Of a DNA stretch of 5,405 nt, positions 1 through 5,405 are shown in pieces. The DNA is from an uncultured Hyphomicrobiales bacterium (GTDB taxonomy: Bacteria; Pseudomonadota; Alphaproteobacteria; Rhizobiales; Beijerinckiaceae), in NCBI GenBank assembly GCA_903932565.1, contig CAIZGQ010000879.1, positions 1 to 5,405 on the forward strand. The letters are read 5' to 3'. Each line of letters opens with the position of its first letter. The first letter of the stretch is position 1. A program made the translations under genes and the position numbers. The notes under the pieces are model-generated. The model did not search any database, had not been told where the DNA came from, and saw only the letters and a list, made by a program, of their open reading frames with translations.

Positions 1-408
1 GCCGCCACTGGGTTTGGTACAACCGGTCGCGGCCATGGCAATGCTGCCCTGCGTCTTGATCTGCAACCCCCGCCGCCAGACACGTCTCCGGTTGCCGGGT
101 TGGTGGCGGACGATCTGCCCGCGCGCCCGGTGCGGCTGTTTGCCGAGCCGGAACGAATCGAAGCCATCGCCTCCGTGCCCGATGGTCCGCCGTTGCGCTT
201 TCGCTGGCGGCGGCTGATGCACGAGGTGGTTGCCATTGAGGGCCCCGAGCGCATCGCGCCAGAATGGTGGCGCGGGGGCGCTGACCTGACACGCGATTAT
301 TTCCGCGTCGAGGATAAAGACGGCCGCCGCTTCTGGCTGTTTCGCGAAGGGCTCTATGGGACGGAAGCAGCAAATCCGCGCTGGTTCATCCATGGCGTGT
401 TTGGTTGA
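1..408 (+). CDS. imuB: ImuB-type Y-family DNA polymerase homologue, C-terminal part (5' end outside window)
   Basis: The frame is open from base 1 and ends at TGA 406-408, so about 135 C-terminal residues are present and the start is missing. After a Pro-rich linker (QPPPPD, about residues 22-27) comes the conserved tail of ImuB/DinP-like proteins: RPVRLF, then VPDGPPLRFRWRR, GPERIAPEWW, TRDYFRVED and FWLFREGLYG, ending in PRWFIHGVFG. From family knowledge, ImuB is a catalytically inactive Y-family polymerase that links ImuA and the beta clamp to the error-prone polymerase DnaE2 (ImuC) during SOS-induced translesion synthesis. The polymerase core is not in the window, so loss of the active site cannot be checked. 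dnaE2 often follows imuB; here the convergent eutB follows after 17 bases. An active Y-family polymerase with the same tail is a less likely alternative. Confidence 0.85.
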   Translation, partial: AATGFGTTGRGHGNAALRLDLQPPPPDTSPVAGLVADDLPARPVRLFAEPERIEAIASVPDGPPLRFRWRRLMHEVVAIEGPERIAPEWWRGGADLTRDYFRVEDKDGRRFWLFREGLYGTEAANPRWFIHGVFG

Positions 409-428
409 GGCACCGCGTGTGCGCCTCA
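406..428. terminator. Inverted repeat between convergent imuB and eutB, possible bidirectional terminator
   Basis: TGAGGC (406-411) and GCCTCA (423-428) are perfect 6-base inverted arms around an 11-base loop. Two further pairs (AC 412-413 with GT 419-420) are possible with a small bulge. The left arm begins with the imuB stop codon, and the right arm read on the minus strand begins with the eutB stop codon. No T-run follows on either strand, so this is not a classical intrinsic terminator. The call rests on position between convergent genes. Confidence 0.3.
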
Positions 429-1802
429 GGACAGGAAGGGCAGGAGCCGTCCCATCAGATCGCCGCCGCTGGCAATCCGCCCCTGCGGATCCAGCAGCCC
501 CTGCGCTGCCATCCAGGCTTCAAACTCGGGCGCACGCTTCAACCCCAGCACATCGCGCAGATAGATCGCGTCATGAAACGAGGTGGATTGGTAGTTCAGC
601 ATCACGTCATCGGCGCCCGGCACACCCATGACATAGGCGCAGCCCGCCGCAGCCAGCACGGTCAGCAGCACGTCCATATCGTCCTGATCGGCCTCGGCGT
701 GGTTGGTGTAGCAAACGTCGACCCCCATCGGCAGGCCCATCAGCTTGCCGCAAAAACAATCCTCCAGCCCGGCACGGATGATCTCCTTGCCGTCATAGAG
801 ATATTCCGGCCCGATGAAGCCCACGACCGAGTTCACCAGCAGCGGCTTGAAGGCGCGCGCCACCGCATAGGCGCGCACCTCACAGGTCTGCTGGTCGACG
901 CCATGGTGCGCATCGGCAGACAGTGCCGAGCCCTGGCCGGTCTCGAAATACATCACGTCCTGCCCGAGCGTACCGCGCTTTAAGGTGAGCCCGGCCTCCT
1001 GCGCCTCGCGCAACAGGGCGAGATTGATGCCAAATCCGGTATTGGCCGCTTGCGTGCCAGCCACCGACTGGAACACGAGATCAACCGGCAGGCCCTGTTC
1101 GATCAGGCCAATGGTTGTCGTCACATGGGACAGGATGCAGCTTTGCGTCGGGATGTTGAGCCGGCTGATGACCTGATCGAGCAGCCGCCACAAATCTGCA
1201 ATCACGGCTGGATCATCAGAGGCCGGGTTGATGCCGATGCAGGCATCGCCACAGCCCATCACAAGTCCGTCGAGGATGGCGGCCGCAATGGCGCGCGGCT
1301 CATCGGCAGGATGATTGGGTTGAAGTCGCACACTCATGCGGCCTGACAGCCCAATCGTGTTGCGGAAATGCCGGACGACCTCGATCTTGCGCGACACAGC
1401 GATGAGATCCTGGTTACGCATCAGCTTTGAAACAGCGGCCACCATCTCGGGCGTCAGACCGGGCGAGACGTTGAGAATCATCGCCCCTGTCGTTGTCTCC
1501 TGCAGCAGCCATTCGCGAAACGCGCCCACGGTCAGGGACGCCACGGGCGCAAAGGCCTCTGCATCGTGGCTGTCGACAATCAGCCGGGTCACCTCATCTG
1601 CTTCGTAGGGGATCAGCGTTTCGCTCAGGAAATGTTGAAGCGGTAGATCGGCCAAGGCGAGGCGCGCGGCAACGGCTTCCTCAGCCGTGGCGGCAGCGAG
1701 GCCCGCCAACCGGTCACCGGAGCGGGTTGGCGTTGCCTTTGCCAACAGCTCGCGCAACGTGGCGAATGTGTAAGACGTGGCACCAAGGGCGCAGCGAAAC
1801 AC
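426..1802 (-). CDS. eutB: Ethanolamine ammonia-lyase large (alpha) subunit EutB
   Basis: The adenosylcobalamin-dependent lyase converts ethanolamine to acetaldehyde and ammonia; EutB carries the TIM-barrel active site and normally works in a complex with EutC. The product (458 residues from the GTG; E. coli EutB is 453) aligns with E. coli EutB from end to end. Conserved blocks include RSGDRLAGLAA, RLQPN, GIGINP-like ACIGINP, NIPTQSCILSHVTT, YFETGQGSALSA, NSVVGFIGPEYLY, IIRAGLEDCF, CYTNHAEADQ and DDVMLNYQ. Counting from the TTG at 1805, the residues matching the E. coli substrate-binding set are Arg160, Gln162, Asn193, Glu288, Phe330 and Asp363, so the active site looks intact. The start is GTG (1802) or the codon before it, TTG (1805); GTG is preferred because it lies 8 bases from a GGAG (complement of 1811-1814). 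No eutC lies downstream: the convergent imuB ends 17 bases away. No eutA or permease is visible. Confidence 0.95.
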   Translation of the reverse strand: MFRCALGATSYTFATLRELLAKATPTRSGDRLAGLAAATAEEAVAARLALADLPLQHFLSETLIPYEADEVTRLIVDSHDAEAFAPVASLTVGAFREWLLQETTTGAMILNVSPGLTPEMVAAVSKLMRNQDLIAVSRKIEVVRHFRNTIGLSGRMSVRLQPNHPADEPRAIAAAILDGLVMGCGDACIGINPASDDPAVIADLWRLLDQVISRLNIPTQSCILSHVTTTIGLIEQGLPVDLVFQSVAGTQAANTGFGINLALLREAQEAGLTLKRGTLGQDVMYFETGQGSALSADAHHGVDQQTCEVRAYAVARAFKPLLVNSVVGFIGPEYLYDGKEIIRAGLEDCFCGKLMGLPMGVDVCYTNHAEADQDDMDVLLTVLAAAGCAYVMGVPGADDVMLNYQSTSFHDAIYLRDVLGLKRAPEFEAWMAAQGLLDPQGRIASGGDLMGRLLPFLS

Positions 1803-1810
1803 CAAACGGG

Positions 1811-1814
1811 CTCC
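1811..1814 (-). promoter_or_regulatory. Shine-Dalgarno of eutB
   Basis: CTCC on the plus strand reads GGAG on the minus strand. It is 8 bases from the GTG at 1802 and 5 bases from the TTG at 1805. Both starts are usable; spacing and codon preference favour GTG. No ATG is available near the N-terminus that aligns with E. coli EutB. Confidence 0.45.
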
Positions 1815-1944
1815 ACGAAATTGGGATTGAGAGACGGTCCCAGTGTCGGAGGTTCGCGCGCAGAAAGCAAAGCGGCAGGACCGCTCAGATCGAAAACAAT
1901 CTCAGCGGCAGCCGGATATTCCGGGCGCAAATCAGCAGCATGGG

Positions 1945-1973
1945 TTGCGGAATGTTCGTGGCCCGGTTATACC
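1945..1973 (+). promoter_or_regulatory. Candidate sigma-70 type promoter for tRNA-Val
   Basis: TTGCGG (1945-1950) is followed after 17 bases by TATACC (1968-1973), about 40 bases before the tRNA. The bases after the -10 element (1974-1979, GCGCCC) are all G or C, as in the discriminators of stable-RNA promoters under stringent control. The match is by eye only. The rest of 1806-2013 holds no convincing gene. Confidence 0.35.
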
Positions 1974-2013
1974 GCGCCCACCTCACGGATTGCAGGGCCC
2001 TCGGGCTGGCAGC

Positions 2014-2088
<75 letters not shown>

Positions 2089-2115
2089 TCATCGATCACA
2101 ACCACGTTCTTTGAA

Positions 2116-2135
2116 TTCGCGACCACACCCGCGAA
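2116..2135. terminator. Inverted repeat between convergent tRNA-Val and grxC, possible terminator
   Basis: TTCGCG (2116-2121) and CGCGAA (2130-2135) are perfect 6-base arms around an 8-base loop, in the 51-base gap between the tRNA 3' end and the grxC stop. Neither strand has a T-run after the stem. The position fits a shared transcription stop, but the evidence is weak. Confidence 0.3.
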
Positions 2136-2139
2136 CCCC

Positions 2140-2397
2140 TCATGCCGCCAACAGCGGATCGAGCTTGCCGTCGTAATCGAGATCGTAAAGATCATCGCAG
2201 CCGCCGACGTGCTGATCACCGATGAAAATCTGCGGCACTGTCGAGCGGCCACCCGTGCGGGCTACCATCGCCGCCTGGGCCTGCGCATCACCATCCACGG
2301 AGATCTCCTCAAACGTGGCGTTCTTGCGGGTCAACAGGCGCTTGGCACGCACGCAATAGGGGCAGGCTTCTTTCGTATAGATCGTGATCGGTGGCAT
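2140..2397 (-). CDS. grxC: Glutaredoxin 3 (GrxC-type, dithiol)
   Basis: An 85-residue single-domain glutaredoxin, the usual size for the family. It is a cytosolic glutathione-dependent disulfide oxidoreductase that reduces protein disulfides and glutathionylated proteins. Visible features are the N-terminal strand ITIYTK, the dithiol active site C12-P-Y-C15, the glutathione-binding T53-V-P55 with the expected cis-proline, and the GGCDDL motif (65-70). The ATG start is preceded by a strong GAGGAG (complement of 2405-2410) with 7 bases spacing, which fixes the start. The gene lies 83 bases downstream of comF on the same strand, a pairing I recall from alphaproteobacteria. There it is often followed by a carbon-nitrogen hydrolase gene; here a convergent tRNA follows instead. 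A candidate promoter in the gap suggests it can be transcribed apart from comF. Confidence 0.95.
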   Translation of the reverse strand: MPPITIYTKEACPYCVRAKRLLTRKNATFEEISVDGDAQAQAAMVARTGGRSTVPQIFIGDQHVGGCDDLYDLDYDGKLDPLLAA

Positions 2398-2416
2398 TAG
2401 AGATCTCCTCGTGCCC

Positions 2417-2446
2417 TTTATATGGCGGCTTGGTGCCGGGCGACAA
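2417..2446 (-). promoter_or_regulatory. Candidate promoter of grxC
   Basis: On the minus strand TTGTCG (complement of 2441-2446) and TATAAA (complement of 2417-2422) are separated by 18 bases. Transcription would begin near 2410, giving a very short leader that starts close to the GAGGAG ribosome site. That tight fit lowers confidence. The -35 element overlaps an inverted repeat at 2442-2456. Confidence 0.35.
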
Positions 2447-2461
2447 TGTCGTTGTCACAAC
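2442..2461. repeat. Two overlapping small inverted repeats in the comF-grxC gap
   Basis: GACAA (2442-2446) and TTGTC (2452-2456) form one inverted repeat around TGTCG. GTTGT (2451-2455) and ACAAC (2457-2461) form a second around a single C. They overlap each other and the proposed -35 element of grxC. They may form an operator, or a mutually exclusive structure in the comF transcript tail. Function is not shown by the sequence. Confidence 0.3.
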
Positions 2462-2480
2462 AACATCCCGTTCTACCTGT

Positions 2481-3281
2481 TCACCCATCCTGCACCACGC
2501 GGGCAAACACCAGCACATCGACCTGCGCCGCCCCGCCGCGCAACAGGGCCCGCGCTGCTGCATTGGTTGTGGCCCCTGAGGTCATCACATCATCCACCAG
2601 CACGACGCGGCGTCCGCCGATTCGCAGCTGGGCCGCCTCTGGGACCTTCAACGCGCCCTGCAGATTTTGCGCGCGCTGCAGGCGCGAGAGCCCGACCTGC
2701 GGCGGCGTTGCCTTGACGCGCTCCAGCGCAAACGGGTCTGACGGCACGCCGGTGTGGCGCGACACAACGGCGGCGAGCAGGGCTGCCTGGTTGAAGCGTC
2801 GGGCCAGCAGGCGCCGCCGATGCAGCGGCACCGGCACCAGCACGTCTGCTTCGCTCAAGATATCGCGCCCGGCGCGCGCCATCCACAGGCCGAGCGCATC
2901 AGCAATCTCCAACCGGTCGCCATATTTCAACCGGTGGATGAGTTTACGCGCCGGACCATCTTCGAATCGCGCCACAAAGCGCGCCCGTTGGAACACAGGC
3001 GGATTGGCCATGGCTTCTGGTGAGAGAAGGCCCGGTCCAAGGTCTTGCACGAAGGGCGTGCCAAGCCGCTCGCAAAACGGCCGCTCGATAAATCGGACCT
3101 CATTCCAGCAGGCCGGACACAACGTGCCGATCTCGCCCGTGGCTGCCATGCAGGCGAGGCAGGCGGGCGGATAAATCAAATCGAGGATGCGCTTGCCACC
3201 GTGGCGCAGAAACGCCGTGCTGGCTTTGAGACGCAACGCCCAGTTTGAGGGGGTGCCGGAAGATTGAAACAGCTCGTCCAT
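2481..3281 (-). CDS. comF: ComF family protein (zinc ribbon plus phosphoribosyltransferase domain)
   Basis: A 266-residue cytosolic protein with the two-part ComF/GntX layout. The N-terminal part has a zinc ribbon with C41-x2-C44 (LIYPPACLAC) and C55-x2-C58 (LCPACW), and a further Cys70. The C-terminal type I phosphoribosyltransferase fold has VPVPLHRRRL (149-158), RRFNQA (161-166) and the PRPP-binding motif VVLVDDVMTSGAT (226-238). In naturally transformable bacteria ComF acts in DNA uptake, with single-stranded DNA thought to enter the cytoplasm with its help. In alphaproteobacteria the gene is kept widely and its role is unclear. The ATG at 3281 gives the longest frame, but no good Shine-Dalgarno precedes it; a 14-base palindrome lies 4 bases upstream. 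The first 25 to 30 residues are not conserved, so a later start is possible. grxC follows on the same strand. Confidence 0.93.
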   Translation of the reverse strand: MDELFQSSGTPSNWALRLKASTAFLRHGGKRILDLIYPPACLACMAATGEIGTLCPACWNEVRFIERPFCERLGTPFVQDLGPGLLSPEAMANPPVFQRARFVARFEDGPARKLIHRLKYGDRLEIADALGLWMARAGRDILSEADVLVPVPLHRRRLLARRFNQAALLAAVVSRHTGVPSDPFALERVKATPPQVGLSRLQRAQNLQGALKVPEAAQLRIGGRRVVLVDDVMTSGATTNAAARALLRGGAAQVDVLVFARVVQDG

Positions 3282-3285
3282 TAGA

Positions 3286-3299
3286 CAAGCTTAAGCTTG
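3286..3299. repeat. 14-base perfect palindrome next to the comF start
   Basis: CAAGCTTAAGCTTG is its own reverse complement and sits 4 bases upstream of the comF start codon, in the divergent comF/pgi spacer (3282-3419). Its core TTAAGCTT (3291-3298) occurs again at 3361-3368, exactly 70 bases away. A regulator-binding site is possible. I found no convincing promoter pair for comF or pgi in this spacer. Confidence 0.4.
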
Positions 3300-3408
3300 A
3301 ATCGTGGACGCCGCGAGATGGATTGTGATCGCCATCATGGCCCTGCAGAGAGCAAGGACTTTAAGCTTTGTCGTCCTATAAGGTGCTCTGGGATGAAGCG
3401 CAGCAAGC

Positions 3409-3413
3409 GGGAG
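3409..3413 (+). promoter_or_regulatory. Shine-Dalgarno of pgi
   Basis: GGGAG lies 6 bases before ATG 3420. This start also aligns with the N-terminus of E. coli Pgi. The in-frame ATG at 3393 (AAGGTG at 3380-3385 upstream) would add 9 basic, polar residues and is the second choice. Confidence 0.55.
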
Positions 3414-3419
3414 AATGGC

Positions 3420-5065
3420 ATGTCGCAGGCAGACGTCGGAGCCGCACTGGCAGCGCTGGAAGCGCATCGTGTTGAAGTTGGCCGGCACAAAATTGCGGAT
3501 CTCTTCACGCAGGATGCCAGGCGATTTGACGATTACAGCCTCCATCTCGACGACATCGTTTTTGATTTTTCCAAGCATCGGCTGATCGCCACAACCATTC
3601 CCCATCTCGTGGCCCTCGCACGGGCGGCGAATCTGGACGACAAGCGCGCCGCCCTGTTCGCCGGTGAGCCCATCAATTTCACCGAGAATCGCGCGGTGAT
3701 GCACATGGCGTTGCGCCATTTCTCAGGCGCGCCCTTGTCGGTTGCTGGTCTGGATGTGACGGCCGATGTTGCAGCAGAGCGCGGACGCATGCTGGAGTTT
3801 GCCGCTGCCATTCGGCAGGGCGATCTGCGCGGCAGTACGCTGGCGCCCTTCACCGATATTGTGAATATCGGCATTGGTGGCTCAGATCTTGGACCCGCCA
3901 TGGCGGCGCGTGCGTTGGCCCCCTATGGGCGCGCGGATCTACGCGTGCATTTCGTTTCCAATGTCGATGGCGCTGATCTGGGTGATCTTCTCAAAAAGCT
4001 TGAACCGGCGCGCACACTTTTCATCATCTCGTCAAAAACGTTCACAACGCTCGAGACGATGACCAATGCAGCCTCTGCGCGGGCCTGGATTGCCAGTGCA
4101 TTGGGGGAGGATGCTGTCGGCCATCACTTTGCGGCTGTGTCGACAAAGCTCGATCTCGTGGCAAAATTCGGCATCCAGTCGGATCGCGTGTTTGGGTTCT
4201 GGGATTGGGTTGGCGGGCGCTATTCCATGTGGTCGGCCATCGGGCTGGCGCTGGCCATCGCGATTGGGCCAGAACAGTTCAATGACTTTCTGCGCGGTGG
4301 CGAAGATGTCGATCGGCATTTCGAGACGATGCCGCTTGAGAAAAATATTCCCGTCATCATGGCGCTTCTTGGCATTTGGTATCGCAACGTCTGGGGTATG
4401 ACGAGCCACGCGGTCATTCCTTACGACCAGCGTCTGGCGCGGTTTCCGGCCTATTTGCAGCAGTCGACATGGAGTCGAACGGCAAGTCTGTCGACTGCCA
4501 TGGCCAGCCGGTGATGATGGCAACCGCACCTGTCATTTGGGGCGAGCCTGGCACCAACGGGCAGCATGCTTTTTTCCAGATGCTGCATCAGGGCACGGAT
4601 GTGGTGCCGATTGATTTTCTGGTTGCCGCACAGCCGACGGATGCGGATGCGCACCATCATGCACTGCTGTTTGCCAATTGCCTGGCGCAAGGCGAAGCGC
4701 TGATGCGCGGGCGCTCGTTGCATGAGGTGAAGCATAATCTCAACCAGCAGGGCCTGTCGCATGATGCGATTGAAGCGCTGGCGCCCCACAAGGTGTTTCC
4801 TGGCAACCGCCCGTCATCAACCTTTCTGTACAAAAGCCTTACCCCGCGAACCCTTGGTCGCCTCGTCGCGCTGTACGAACAGAAAGTCTTTGTTCAAGGC
4901 GCGATCTGGAACATCAATTCGTTCGATCAATGGGGCGTTGAACTTGGCAAGGAACTCGCAAACCGCCTCGCGCCCATCGCGGCGGATGCGTCAGCTGTGC
5001 TCACAGGGCTCGATGCCTCAATCGCAGGGCTCGTGGCTTATCGGCGCCGGTTGAATGTAAAATGA
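3420..5065 (+). pseudogene. pgi: Glucose-6-phosphate isomerase, full length but split by a single-base deletion
   Basis: Pgi interconverts glucose 6-phosphate and fructose 6-phosphate in glycolysis and gluconeogenesis. With one base restored near 4463 the product has 548 residues (E. coli Pgi has 549) and aligns throughout. Visible in order are IADLF (25-29), ENRAVMHMALR (89-99), NIGIGGSDLGP (149-159), HFVSNVDG, SSKTFTT (204-210), family signature 1 at 262-275 (DWVGGRYSMWSAIG), MESNGK with catalytic Glu352, GTNGQHAF with His383, and signature 2 FDQWGVELGK with Lys511. These three match E. coli Glu355, His386 and Lys514 with a constant offset of 3. As written, the first frame ends at TGA 4512-4514 after 364 residues and lacks all three catalytic residues. 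Both halves are otherwise well conserved, so a sequencing or assembly error, or a very recent mutation, is more likely than old decay. Start ATG 3420 has GGGAG upstream. It converges on the GH75-like gene. Confidence 0.93.
4461..4466 (+). other. Frameshift site in pgi
   Basis: The frame from the 5' part reads YLQQ then STWSRTA, while the downstream frame reads VDMESNGK at the same place. Family members read YLQQ-(L/V)-DMESNGK. One base is therefore missing between CAG 4461-4463 and TCGAC 4464-4468. A second G (CAGG) or another single base would restore the frame. No slippery heptamer or stop-adjacent pseudoknot is visible. Confidence 0.9.
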
Positions 5066-5087
5066 GAAAATGACATTTGATGCAACC

Positions 5088-5391
5088 TCATTTGGAATAC
5101 TTTTCCAAAAATCCAGCAGCTTTCATTGATGCTGCACTCGCTGCTGCAGCATTTACCGTCTGACTCAATAACGGTTTGAGCCGCGAATGAGGGAATATGA
5201 GATAAGTAACCCCTGATGCGATGCTACTATCGCGAATTGAGGTGCACGGGTACTGCCCAGGCGTTCGACAGCGCGAGTGCCCAAGATCTTCATGCGCTTT
5301 CAACGAAAGTTCGCCAAGCCTGAAGAATGGTCCTTCATCTCCAACAACCCCGAAGGTACATTTACCTCCTTTAAATGCCACGGCTAGATCG
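5088..5391 (-). CDS. Glycoside hydrolase family 75 (chitosanase)-like protein, C-terminal part
   Basis: The minus-strand frame is open from the contig edge to TGA at 5088-5090, about 100 residues, so the N-terminus is missing. It reads DLAVAFKGGKCTFGVVGDEGP, then LGELS, then GVTYLIFP near the C-terminus, ending FLEKYSK. From memory of the family, GH75 chitosanases carry a strand of the kind 'VVGDxGP' followed by 'GExS', and later 'VxYIxFPGS'. The Asp and Glu (residues 15 and 24 counted from the GTG at 5381) are 9 apart, as reported for the catalytic pair of an Aspergillus enzyme. Chitosanases hydrolyse chitosan and are usually secreted; any signal peptide would lie outside the window. GTG 5381 has no ribosome site and is not taken as the start. 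Hand-counted GC over 5101-5390 is about 50 percent, lower than its neighbours. The family call is by recognition only. Confidence 0.6.
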
Positions 5392-5405
5392 AGATCGGAA
5401 GAGCA
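5392..5405. other. Illumina TruSeq adapter remnant at contig end
   Basis: AGATCGGAAGAGCA, the last 14 bases, is identical to the start of the common TruSeq read-through adapter. It is at the extreme end, where untrimmed adapter is expected in a draft assembly. It is not genomic sequence. Confidence 0.9.

Noticed and set aside
405..983. Long plus-strand frame of 192 codons opposite eutB
   Set aside because: It is an antisense shadow of a strongly conserved gene and has no recognisable protein features.
1912..1924. CCGGA-TAT-TCCGG inverted repeat upstream of eutB
   Set aside because: Five-base arms are expected by chance in sequence of this length, and nothing else ties it to eutB control.
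3297..3419. Extension of the pgi frame upstream to 3297
   Set aside because: The added residues have no counterpart in Pgi, would fill the divergent spacer, and ATG 3420 has a good ribosome site and aligns with the family N-terminus.
4461..4514. Programmed ribosomal frameshift in pgi
   Set aside because: No slippery heptamer or stimulatory structure is visible and Pgi is not known to use one; a missing base explains it more simply.
4032..4529. Minus-strand frame of 165 codons opposite pgi
   Set aside because: Shadow of pgi with no motif; high GC makes such open frames common.
5361..5371. Near-perfect ribosome site (AAAGGAGGT) before an ATG on the minus strand
   Set aside because: The ATG is out of frame with the GH75-like protein and its frame stops after eight codons; the bases encode FKGGK in the conserved frame.

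Overview
The window looks like a piece of an alphaproteobacterial chromosome with high GC content outside its right end. The evidence is the protein content: an ImuB-type polymerase tail, a comF-grxC pair, and Pgi and EutB sequences that align well with proteobacterial enzymes. The genus cannot be read from the sequence. The last 14 bases match the start of the common Illumina TruSeq adapter, so the window ends at a draft contig edge and about 5391 bases are genomic.

Layout, left to right: (1) the C-terminal part of imuB (+, 1-408), an SOS mutagenesis factor; (2) eutB (-, 426-1802), the large subunit of ethanolamine ammonia-lyase, converging on imuB with only 17 bases between them and with no eutC beside it; (3) a 211-base spacer that carries a likely stable-RNA promoter; (4) tRNA-Val(GAC) (+, 2014-2088); (5) grxC (-, 2140-2397), a glutaredoxin, and upstream of it on the same strand comF (-, 2481-3281), a zinc-ribbon phosphoribosyltransferase-like protein; (6) a 138-base divergent spacer with a 14-base perfect palindrome; (7) pgi (+, 3420-5065), glucose-6-phosphate isomerase, complete except for one missing base near 4463 that splits it into two frames; (8) the C-terminal part of a gene (-, 5088 to the contig end) whose residues resemble glycoside hydrolase family 75 (chitosanase-like) proteins and whose GC content is near 50 percent.

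Most of this is housekeeping: glycolysis (pgi), redox (grxC), translation (tRNA-Val) and SOS repair (imuB). I see no multi-gene novel system. The points most worth a second look are the GH75-like fragment of low GC at the right edge, the eutB without eutC, the pgi frameshift, the adapter tail, and the small inverted repeats in the convergent and divergent gaps. Three gene-to-gene boundaries are convergent and tight: imuB/eutB, tRNA/grxC and pgi/GH75-like.
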